64,000 bases of DNA from positions 434,001-498,000 of the forward strand of contig BCIK01000003.1 in NCBI GenBank assembly GCA_039545295.1, given 5' to 3'. Both the position numbers and the translations under genes were made by a program. This document shows positions 1 to 10,370 of the stretch, one piece after another. Position 1 is the first letter of the stretch, and each line of letters starts with the position of its first letter. Under the pieces are notes generated by a model that was not told the origin of the DNA, did no database searches, and saw only the letters and a program-made list of their open reading frames with translations. Origin of the DNA: Udeniomyces pyricola (Eukaryota; Basidiomycota; Tremellomycetes; Cystofilobasidiales; Mrakiaceae).

Positions 1-2152
1 GTCTTCTCACCACTCCCGGCCGTCGTTGCCGCAAAGAGACGTTCAAGTTCCCGCTTTCGGCTCTCTTCATCCTCCGCCTCCGTCGTCTTCGCCTTTGCCG
101 TCGTCGTCGTTGTCGTCGACGATGAAGAGGTGGAGGACGACGACGAGATCGTGTCGGGTTTGAGGAACGTATGCATTGCCGGCATGAGTTGCATCTCAAA
201 CACTCGTTCGCCATCGCACCGATCGCAGCGTGGGATTCGCTTCGGATCGAACCGACCGAGCGGCGTCGAAGGATGGGTTGGGAAGAGGAGAGCGTGAAGG
301 GAGGACGTCGAGGAGTAGGCGAGAGGCGCCGTCGCAAAGTCGTATCTTTGGTAGGTGCACGACAGGTGGGACGAGATGAAGGGAAGGAGAAGAAGGGGGG
401 GGGGGGGGGGGGGGGAGGGGAGAAGGAACCAAGGATCAAGAATAAGTCAGTTCAATTCCCCCGAATTAAATTGTTTTGAGATTGAAAAAAAAAAAAAAAA
501 AAAGAGGAAACTAGAATTTGTATATATTTACCTGACGACCTGTTCCGGCTCGGCTCCGACGCGACTCAAGAACCTCTCAAAGACCTCGTCCGCACCCGGG
601 ATACCGCTTCCCTTGAAGTATCCTTCCGTGTCGAAGCCATCGCCTCCCGGGGCGGCGGCGGCGGGCGTTGAGCCATCAAGCTCGGCGAGCGCAGCGGTTT
701 GGGCCATCTTTTGGGCTCGGGTCAAACGCGGCTTGGGGATGTATTCGGTTTGGGTAGAGAGGTAGAGTGGAGGGTACAGAGGAAGGGTGGACCAGGCTTG
801 AAAAATAAAGGAAGAGGAAAGGGGAGGTTGGAGGTTGGGTTTGGCAGACAAAAAAAGATATGTAAAGGATGTGGACGAAACGAGTCAGATGAATGAGGAC
901 GTCGAGGAAACGAACCAAAAAAAAAAAGAACAATGTCACATAAGAAACCCACCTGGATCGATCTCAGCAAACGTATCCTCTTCATCTGCTTCCTCTTCTC
1001 CCGCTGCGGCGACAGGTGCGGCGGAACCAGCTTGGTCGCCACCAGCAAGGTTGACAGCGGAAAGTTGGTCGCTCAACGCATCTTCGCGATCGGCGGCAGA
1101 AGGAGGAAGAGGAGAAGCCGCAGAAGCCGCAAAGGGGTCGGATGAGGACGCAAACAGGTTTGAAGAAGCATCGGAAGTTCCAAACGGGTTCGAGGGAGCG
1201 GCGAAAGGGTTGAACGGAGAGGAGGACGAGGAGTTCACTGAAGGCTGTGATGATCGACATTCGTTTTTTTTTATTTACGTTGAGTGTGACCAGGTCAGAG
1301 AGGGCAGGAGTAAGTGATAGAAAGATACTTAATCAGCTGTCAATCATCGGCTTATCTCATACGACGCGAGGTTAGTAGGACGAGCGGTCCAGGTTGATCA
1401 CGCCAGAGACATCCAGGGGAACAGATGGAAGACGCACAGCGAAAGGGTTAGCTAGCGAGCTTGCACTGGCCCCAACACCAGCCGTAGCAGCCTCCTTGGC
1501 TTTAATGGCCTGAGCTTGTCGGGCAGCTTTCTTGGCTTGCTTTCTCTCCTGCACGACAGCGTACTTATCGTTGCGTCGAATCGAAGCAAACACTCTCACG
1601 CTAGAGGTGTGGGACACATATCGACACGCACAAGGGTTCACATGGGGCAAGGGCACGGCAACGTATGGCAGGAGAAAGCATGGCATAGGAGCAAGATAAC
1701 AAAGGCATATGACAAGATGAAAAAGCGTGAGCATCGAGGGGATATAAAAATGGCTTACCGATCCGAAGGAGGTAGAAGAGGACGCACCTCCCCTTCGTCT
1801 TCTCCCCCTGACAGCATACCCTTCCACATCCAAGAACGTAGACAACTCGATCATCGACACTCCCTTCAAGTGGCGCATACAGCTGAACCAAAAGTTCCAT
1901 AGTGTGCCCACAGTTGGCACATCGCGTCGCGGCGATGGGAGGGGAAGACGTCAGAGAAGAAAGGAAGGTCGGAAGACCGCCCAGACGAGACACTTGAGGG
2001 TCTTTCAAGTCAGAAGGCGAGGAGACAGGGCCGTCAGGAAGACCAAGCAAGGTCGTAGTGGCGAGAGAGGTCGTAGAGGAAGATGAGGAAGCAGACGAGT
2101 CTGAGCCCCAAGAATCTTCATCGCCGTCGGGAGTGTTGACGGGAGGGGTCAT
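1..2152 (-). CDS. TSR4: Tsr4/PDCD2-family ribosome assembly protein (3' end cut by window edge)
   Basis: Tsr4/PDCD2 proteins act as dedicated cytosolic chaperones of ribosomal protein uS5 (Rps2) in 40S assembly. Exons by splice sites and frame are 1788-2152, 1402-1600, 953-1244, 532-796 and <1-345, about 488 codons seen. The N-terminal part carries a zinc-binding block (RCANCGHTMELLVQLYAP, then CGRVCC). The C-terminal PDCD2_C domain starts near EYIPKPR, continues through a conserved FERFLSRV segment, and holds a second cysteine block (CDRCDGERVFEMQLMPAM) in the last exon. Between them lies an acidic NPF-rich linker. The donor at the 1402 end (gtgatc) is weak but the frame requires it. Intron 4 (346-531) contains G21 and A19 on the plus strand. 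An acceptor-like tag sits 6 nt before the ATG, so a 5'-UTR intron (about 2159-2299) is likely. Family assignment is firm; the C-terminal end lies outside the window. Confidence 0.9.
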
Positions 2153-3670
2153 TTCAATCTACAGAGAACAAACGCGATAGAAGAACCGTGTTAGTCCAAA
2201 GGCCTTTGCTCAAAGTGAAACCGACATCTTAAACAAGAGGGAACTGAGGGAAGGGGGATCAGGAAGCGCTAGCCATAGCAAAAGTGTTGGTCGTCTCACT
2301 CGACCCCGGGTTACTTCTCCTCGACAAGCCAGATGCACTCGACTCAAAACGAGTCGAGCGCGGTAGGCTCGTTATAGTGAGGATTTTCAAGCAGGGTTCG
2401 TTGTATTCCGACTCGTCATCTAGTGGATCATCATGTAAAAGGGAGTAGGGGGAGAATGGCGGTTGCACGGGGTTTGTAGGTTGAGGAAAGACGCGACTAA
2501 CCTGTGATGTGGTGAGATAAATTGTGATGGATGTCGGGTATTATTCGAGACAGTGAATGCCAGTAGCCAGGCAGAGAAAGCAGAGAGGTTGGTGGATGAA
2601 GGAACGAAAAGGGAGCGAAGCAAACTGGAGTAAAGTGAAAGAGGAGGGAGGAGTTCGTAACCGATCTTTGATGGTTTCCCAGGGCGATGGCGTTGTTGCA
2701 TGTTCGGTTGGAGCGATGACCCAGGACGACCTTGGACGACCCATCCATCTTCCGACTCTTCATCTCCGCTTCAATCTTAAGCTTGCTCAAATACTGCAAT
2801 GAACTCCTCGTTCAGTTCTTCGTTCGACGTCTTTTAGATCACTACCATGTTCCCGCTCAATACAATGCGCATGTGTTACAGTACCAGGTCCGACCGATCA
2901 AATCACCAGCAACTAATTCGCACCGACTTCTTTCATTGAAGCGCGATGCCGATGGAAGTTTAAAGAATCATAATCGAGGAGCCGAAGAAAGGAAACAAAG
3001 CGACGCATCTTTTTCTGTGGAGCAAATGTTTGGGGGGGGGAGAGGCAGGGAGAGATAGGAAAGTTGAGGGTCGGGTCGGACTTGGGTTGCAAGGCAAAAA
3101 AAAGAAAGGATTGACGAGCGAAGGAAAGAATCGGTTGAGAGCTAAAGACTAGCGCAGAGGCAGATGTGAAGTGTAAATGAATGTGTGTAGTGTATGTGTG
3201 TATGTGTGCAAAGAAAACAGAGAAGGAATGAATGGGATGTAATGGCAACGCGTCATTAGCGAATGAAGCGAGGAGCGGGTTTTTTTGTGCCTCTGGTTTG
3301 TACGTGATGTTTGAAAAGGCTCAGAAACCTTGGAATGAAAGAGTGATAGAAAGGGATAAGGTCGGACGGTTGGTGCAAGGTGGATGGCGATATGGAGTCA
3401 TAATGATCAAGCGAGGTCTAGACGCCAGTGGCAAAAGTGGATTATCGAAGTCGATAGCCGAACGCTGATTTGTCCGAGATGCTAGTTGTGTTCTCATAGG
3501 TGAACGCCGTACGCTGTTCAAAGTCGATCGAGAAGAAGAGAGAGAGAGGGAGAAAGACACAATTTAGTGCATCGAAAGATGCGTGTTTGTGGAATCAGTC
3601 TATTCAGGTGTCAAGGCTACTCACTATTCGCCTCGCGCTTTTCTCTCGCCTCCCAACTTTGACCGTGTTC
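2153..3670. other. Upstream region of TSR4, no convincing gene
   Basis: This 1.5-kb stretch lies between the TSR4 start and the 3' end of the next minus-strand gene. It probably holds the TSR4 promoter and a 5'-leader exon (a gtgaga donor near 2299 pairs with the tag before the ATG), plus the terminator of the upstream gene. On the minus strand 2259-2500 is open and follows an acceptor-like cacag, and 2690-2790 has short acidic open stretches. No ATG-to-stop model joins them without stops, and no family was recognised. A small unrecognised minus-strand gene cannot be excluded. Confidence 0.4.
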
Positions 3671-6600
3671 CTATAGACCCAACTCCTCCCGCGTCGGTCT
3701 CGGTTCTTGAATGGCCTTACTCCCGACCTCCTTCTTGCCTCCAAAGAACGCCGAGAGTTTCCCTCGTTTCTTCTCCTTTCTCGGTTCGTAGTCACTCCAG
3801 GTACCGGTATGGTGAGGGCTGTTTGTAGCAAAGTTGCCAGCGCCTCCAGGCGGTCTAGCGTACATAGCGCTCGAACTTCTCTGTTGCTGCTGTTGGCGTG
3901 GCGGCTCGGGAGAGGTGAAACCTCGTCGCCCACTCGGCTCTGGGTGGTTTTCCGATGGGTGATCGGACATTGGCCAGGACGCTTGCGAGAACGGGCCCGT
4001 GCTAATAGTGTTGGCGCCTTGTCGACGGGAGCTCATCGACGAAACATGCTGAGACTGAGGGCGAGCGTCTGCCGACAGCTGATGAGCATGCACGCCGGCA
4101 GCAACGGACGGTGGTTGAGGGTACGAAGAAGCTGAACTCGGCCGGTCGCCAAAGGATGCAGAGTTAGGCGAACCTACGCCATTTGGCGACGCTGTTGAGG
4201 AGTCTGGAGTCGGAGATGCAGGGGGAAGAGGAGGTAACTCCTTTTGAAAGTTAGATGACATGCGTTGGTGCCCCATCGGCCGCGAGGACAGCGACGGAGA
4301 CGAGCTGTGGATAGCAGATGCAAGGGCGAGAGGAGGAGGGAATGCTTCGTCGATCATGGTAGAGGGTGAGCGAGAGCGAGAGTGCTGCATCGCCGAAGGC
4401 GCAAGAGGCAATTGCTGCGAAGTCGATTGCAGAGCGGGATAAGAACCGGGATGCGCCTGCGGGGATTGGGAGAAGTTGGGACCCCCTGGAGGAGGGGCCT
4501 GAGTACCGGTCAAGGAGGAGTTGCGCTGACGTGCCTTCGTTGGGCTTGTCGAGTGAGAGCGGGTCTCAGGCATGAGGGGCGAACCAGAGCGAGCAAGTGT
4601 CGACGTAAATCCATTGGTACCATCTGTGGGGGCTTTCTTCTTCATGCTCATTGGCTGATCTCCCAAATTTCCGCCGTGCGCGAGAGTACCAAAAAGGGGC
4701 TCTCCGTTGGCTGCGTCAAGCTCGATGGCAAGACCGCTCTTTCGGCTGCCCATGGTGTCCCTTGAGCTGCGTCTCATCGGAAATCGCTGGGAACTGGGAG
4801 AGGCGAGTGGGTCTATCGCGCGTGGCAGATGGGCACCTGGCGTCGTTGGAGCCGGGATGCTCGGGTTAGAGGGCGAAGGATGGAAGCCGGACGGAGATGA
4901 AATGGATCGGGGGTGTTGCGAAGACGAGTAGCTCTGTCCGGTTGAAAGAGCTGGTGGATAGAGCGAGGGCGTCCCAGACTGGACCGAGGAGATCGAGCCG
5001 GCTCGAGAGTGCGTCGGGTCTTGAATTGTCGTCAAATTGGGCCCCCCACCGCCGCTTCCAGAGCTGCTGCTACTACGCGAATCTCGAGACAAGAATGAGA
5101 GCGAGGGTGGCGGGGGAAGGGGAAAGGAGACGTCGTCGTCTGGCTCGCCGAACGCTTGGCCTTGAAGCTGAGGAGAGTTGCCAAAGCTCGCTGCGTGATT
5201 CAAGAGACACGTTGAGAGATACCGGAACAACGTCGATCAGTTCGGGTAGACTCGACGCCCGGGAGAATAGCGGAGATATGCGCCGTTTGGCTACGTACAA
5301 GCAGATCTAACCGAGCCGCCACCAAGCTTGGTGAAGAACGCCTTGATTCCCTTCTTTTTCTTGCGCTCACTTCCGCTAACGGTCCTCTCAGCGCTCGTAG
5401 GTGTTGGCGGTATGCTGTTCGGAGAGCGAACCTGAGCATCAAGCTGCATGGAAGAATCGGCTACCGAGTATTGGACACTGTTGGGGTTGCTGTTGTACAC
5501 CCTGTCTAGACCGTCGGTCGAGTGCACGGCGGCCGCTTGGTAGGGCGAGGCAAATCGGGTCAGATTCTTTTCGCGGTCGCGTTCGAGACCAAGGCTGATT
5601 TCGAACGATAAATTTTAGCAAACATGAAGAGCGGATCAGGCATCAGTTGCATGCCGGACGGACAAGAAAGACGCTCAAGCGGATGAATGAGACGAGCAAA
5701 TGGGACGTACTGCATATCCATCATACTTCCGCTACCACCCCAGAAGCTTCTTCCGCCGGTCCTATTCGTACCATGGCTCACATCACTACCCTCTCCGCCT
5801 CCAAAGCCAAATTTGCCCCGGAAGAAGCCGCCACTACTGTTTGGAGTCGAGCCAAGACCTCCACCTGCACTGGAGCTTCGACCTCTTCCGGCCCACATTG
5901 CAAAGCTGAAAGGACGCGCAGGTACGTTGCTGACAAGACCGGGTTTACCCGGGCCCATGGCTGATGAGTCAGCTCGAGGACGGGTATCTGGCCGTCCGTC
6001 CAAGAGAGCTGAATAGGAAGCTGTCTGTCTGAGGGGATCATGCAGAGGACTAGGATCATTGTAGAGAGTCGTCGCGTTAGAGTATCGGGGATTGCTTTGG
6101 GAATTGGCAGAAGGAAGCAGGGTAGGGACGGTCGAGGATCTGTCAGGGTGCTGCTTCTGTTGCGATTGCGATTGTTGCTGCTGCTGCTGATGTTGGTGTT
6201 GGTCATGTGGTTGCTGATGTTGTTGTCCTTGTTGTTGCATGGATCCAAGACCAAGAGGACTCGATACCCCGCCAAAACTGCCGGCACCGCTCATACGTCT
6301 TTTGCTGGGACTGCCGCGAAGATCGATACGTTCCGAAGCGCTCTCGAGGACTCGGAGCGCGCCTGCAGAGCCACCAAGCGGTCGGAGCCGCGCATTGTGG
6401 GCTGCTTGAGGATTAGGGGCAAATGTGTCGCGCATCTTAGTCTGCAGGATGCGAGATTCGAGCGTAGCCGACGCCCGCGATGCTGCTTCGGCCCCGAGCA
6501 GCTGTGATTGTGAAAGGAGGTACGTCTGAAGTGTTTGAAACCGGTGAGTAGAGGCAGGGGGGTTCTGCAAGAGGTGATGAATGTTCAAGAAAGTCAAGTG

Positions 6601-8693
6601 GTCAGCCCAGGCACATACAAGCAGCCCTGTAGTTTTGTACCATGCGCAAGGGTTAGCTGCTGACCTTGAGCGTCCACTCTTTCAAGTTCTCCTCCGAAAG
6701 CGGGTCTCCTTTCATGGTCCTGCGCCATCCGCCGCCTTGCTTGTTTTCGTCAAGCTCTGCCCCAAAGCCAGCGACTTTACCCATTCCAACCGGGCCACCT
6801 CCTTCCCAATCCCTTCCGGCCTTGAGCCGTGAGCTGATGTCTTGCCCGTCTCTCTCCAACTCGAGCAGCTCTTCCCAATCTCTATCGCTCTCTCGTGCCC
6901 ACACACCCGGACTGCTGACATCGACGGTGATCAGATCCCGGTCGCGCATCATGCATTCGAGGCACACCTCCACACCGGGCTCGACCCGATACGGAAGAGG
7001 GGCAGGCCCACCCACAGGGATGGCACCAGTCATAAGGGCACGCCGGGAGGTTGTCGGATGCTGGAGAGCTCGACGCTGAGTGGGAGCTGTTGGTGGATAA
7101 GGGCTGAAGCTCGCAAAGCCAGGTGCATAGGTTTCGGCAAGGGCAGGTGAAGGAGGCAGTGGAGTTCCCGAGGACTCGTCCTTGGGGGAAGGTGGAGGCG
7201 AGTTCTGAGGAACCTGCGCAAACTCGTTGGGTATGGATGTGGATCGGTTAGCCTTGTGCTTGCTTGCCTTGCCCGGGGGCGAAGACTTGGAGGGCTGAGA
7301 TTGCGTAGGCGGGTTGGGCAAAGCACGTCGTACGGTTTCCCTGGGTTGTACAGAGGCTGGTATATATGTAGACTGTCCTGAAGGTCCAAGGGGCGGGTGA
7401 GCCAATAGAGGGGAGGGTACGCTGCTTTGGGATGCGGTGAATTGATGTCGCGAGCCAACGCCCGCGCGGTTCGCTTGCGGCTGTTCGGCTAGAAAGGTCG
7501 AAGATGAAGAAGGCACCACAGTATCTGCGAAGGTATCTCTCGCTGAGGGGTCGAGCACACCTGAGTCGTCGCGAGGCAGAGGAGGAGGGACTGGCAGCGG
7601 TGGGAAGCCAATGAACGATGGGATGTCTGAAGGTCCAGAGGGCGCTTGGCGGGAGGGCTGGTCTCGATTCGTCGGCGGAGGAGTCGGCAACGAGGCGGAG
7701 TTAAGACTGTTGAGTCTTTGGACATCATTTGTCCCTGGGGTCGCACCGAAAGTTTTCGCTGATTCGGGACTGAATGGCATTCCATCTCGGGAGGAGGATG
7801 GCTGGCGTCGGCTGTCTCTGTCGTCGAGTTCGAGATCGAAGCTATCCTCCATTTCTGTCTCTTGCTCCGGATTTCCATCCGAATCTCCTTCAGTAATACC
7901 TAGGCCTCTCATGAGTTCGCCGCCCTGACCCTCAGGTTGTGCCTCGTTAGAAGCGGCGACGAGGGAGGCACCGACCGTCTTTCGACGCAGCAGAGCAGCC
8001 GAGTCTTGGGGCGGGGGAAAGATAAAGCTTGTGCGAGACTTAGATGACGATGGGGAGGCTATCGACTGCACGGGAGGCGATGTCTTGCGACCTGAATCGT
8101 TTGGAGAAAAGTCCAACTGGATTGATGGTTGCGCGACGAGATGGACAGTAACGGGCAGGGAGTCAGGTTGGATTGCCCCCGTCCAGCAAAGATAGCGCTT
8201 CAACATCACGTTTTGATGAGTACGCACATTGGTAGGGTTGTAGTCCTGGACACTCATATCGCGGAAACTGCCAAGATGAAGAGGTGGAGGGATACTTGTC
8301 CGTTTGAATGACGAGTTGCTTTCTCCTGGCTGGGATGGAGACACGCGTTGGGATGGGAGTGGATCAGAAGCCTCGGTCACGGCCGGTGCATCGTATGCCG
8401 AGGACGGCTCGGACAGAAACGGGGTCGATGACTGAGCGAAAGATGTCAGAGAGTTCAGACCAGTCCATATGGAATCAACTCGAGGTCCGGGAAGGACGGG
8501 GCAAAGAGAGGAAGAAACGGTACAGGGTGAAGCTTCGAGAAATCTAACGATCCGAGCGGCCGACAGGACTCACGAAGGGTGAGAGGGGCGCCGGGAGATC
8601 AAGAACAAACGCACTCGATGAAGCTTCCGAGCAGGCCGAAGGTTGCTGACCCGGAGCTACTGGGGGTCGAAGGGACGATTCAGCGGAGGTCAT
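3671..8693 (-). CDS. Large Ser/Pro/Gln-rich conserved protein with a CLECMMRDRD island, function unknown
   Basis: Five exons (8574-8693, 6665-8431, 5711-6564, 5312-5594, 3671-5167) keep one frame and give about 1506 residues. Most of the protein is low-complexity Ser/Pro/Gln, including a polyglutamine/His stretch in exon 3. The one ordered-looking part lies at the end of exon 2: CLECMMRDRDLITVDV followed by an SPGVWARESDRDWEELLELE helix and a continuation into exon 3. Two similar basic-aromatic motifs occur further on: KKKKGIKAFFTKLGGG at the end of exon 4 and KKRGKLSAFFGGKKE near the C-terminus. The start is the first ATG, 120 nt before a good gtgagt donor. I do not recognise the family by name. 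A scaffold or signalling role is a guess from composition only. It is transcribed divergently from the RhoGAP gene at 10371. Confidence 0.75.
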
Positions 8694-8943
8694 CGCTTGC
8701 TAAGAGGGCACGAGGCTCGAGCAAGAGGCTCAGTCGATGATGGTTCGAAGAAGCACAGCCGAGAACTGAAGATGAGCGCGCTAGGGGTGAATTGCAAGGT
8801 CCAAATTGGCTGAACGATGGGCAGGGGATCGGATGAATGAGATCACGCCACACGAGAGAGGAAGCTGAGCAAAATCAAGGGTCAATCGAGGGCAAGAGAG
8901 CAGGTAGAAGGGGGGACGTAGAGAAAGAGGGGTGGAGAAAGGG

Positions 8944-8991
<48 letters not shown>

Positions 8992-10370
8992 GAGAGAGAG
9001 AGAGAGAGGGGAAGAGGGGGGGGGGGGGGGGGGAGGCAGCTGGAGCGGACGTGAAAGTGCCGAGGATGGATGTTGTCAGGGTTCGGGGCGGGAAGCTTGG
9101 GTGGGTATGGACGAGGTGTGATTGGACGTGAGTGGGTTACACTTTGGACTTGGTAGATGAATCGAGAGTGGGATAGAGACGAGACGAGAGGAGAGGAGAT
9201 TGACAGGACGTGTGGTTCGGATTGTGTAGCAGCAAGCACTTGGAGCAGGGACGAAGGGAACAAAAGGTCAGGAAGGGCCAACGAAGGAAAGGGAAACAGA
9301 CGCGTCTCTCCCATGGCATATAACAAATCAACTCCACTTATTAGGGGGTCCAGGCCAGCGACTGCTGCTGGACTGCTGGACTGCTGACAGCCATGCCATC
9401 CACGGCCGTCAATCCACTACTTGGAGATATAATGACATGAAATGCATATCATTATGTTCATCACGTATCTGCAATCTCAAGCTCTTGTGATATACATGTG
9501 TATGGATATGTTCATGGATATGGATATGTATATATAGTAGAGGTTTCTACTAGATAAGCCGAGCCCCACCAAACCGTCATATATAAATTGCAGGGACGTG
9601 TGAATTTTACATCAACTAATTACCACCAATGCAAAGGGATATCCCGGCCGCGCCGTTGATAGAGCGCTCATCGATCATCACTCCATCACTCCAGAGCGAG
9701 TCCATAGGAACGACTTGCCCTCGCCGACCTCACCCCCCATCGCACCCATCCTCACAGCTGGCTTGTCCACCCCCTCACATCCCACACCATTGTCCATTCA
9801 GTCTGGGCCCAATCCCAACCCTAGATTTCCTCGCCATCGTACCATCTGATCCTTCTTGATTGACTTCTCGAGCCTGCCATCTCTTTCGCCCGGGAAGTTC
9901 GTCCCCTCCTTCGTCTCCTTGTTTCTCCAGTACCGCTCGCTCGTACTCTCTTTGCCGCTCCTCCCATCCTTTGTCACCAAATCTTGTGTCTCCCACCCTG
10001 CCCTTGCACAAAGGCTCAACATAATTCCTCAGATTGCAGCGTGAGTGCCAGCTTGTTCTTCTCATGCTTGGCACGACTTTGAGGTCGAGATCCCGCCGTG
10101 ACTGCCTACATCGTCCGCACGGGCGGACGCGTCGAGATGCGGCTGCCTTCCTGCGCGAAGAGGGGCTACCGTACTTTCTCAACTCGATCCCTCTTGCATA
10201 GATCAACTCGTTCGCATCCGACGAAGACCCGATCTTTACATACATCAATCCGCCCGGCCGACGCGCCATACTGAACTGCCAAACGTGTCGTACTAATCCA
10301 TACTGTTTGCTCCATGGTCCGTTGAGAAGCTAGCTAGCTGCTTGTCTTACCGCCCCCTTTCCTACCAGCT
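8694..10370. promoter_or_regulatory. Divergent promoter region with TATA-like site and a 5'-UTR intron
   Basis: This 1.7-kb stretch lies between two divergent starts (8693 on minus, 10371 on plus). It holds the long G tract at 8947-8990. Further right is a TATA-like catatataaattg at about 9578-9589 facing the plus-strand gene. A donor gtgagtgcc at about 10041 pairs with ccag at 10365-10368, two bases before the RhoGAP ATG, suggesting a 328-nt intron in its 5' leader. Short open frames here show no conserved motif. Assignment of these sites is inference from position and consensus. Confidence 0.45.
8947..9033. repeat. Poly(G)/(AG)n simple-sequence tract
   Basis: An uninterrupted run of 44 G (8947-8990) is followed by an alternating AG stretch (8991-9008) and another 18 G (9016-9033). 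On the minus strand this is a C-rich leader just upstream of the large Ser/Pro-rich gene. Run lengths of this kind are error-prone in sequencing, so the exact count is uncertain. Confidence 0.9.

Noticed and set aside
2259..2900. Possible small minus-strand gene upstream of TSR4
   Set aside because: Stretches look coding in composition, but joining them needs a 19-nt intron or crosses stops, and no family is recognisable.
8781..9326. 181-codon open frame opposite the poly(G) tract
   Set aside because: It reads as a run of Pro from poly(C) with no conserved sequence. It lies in a promoter region.
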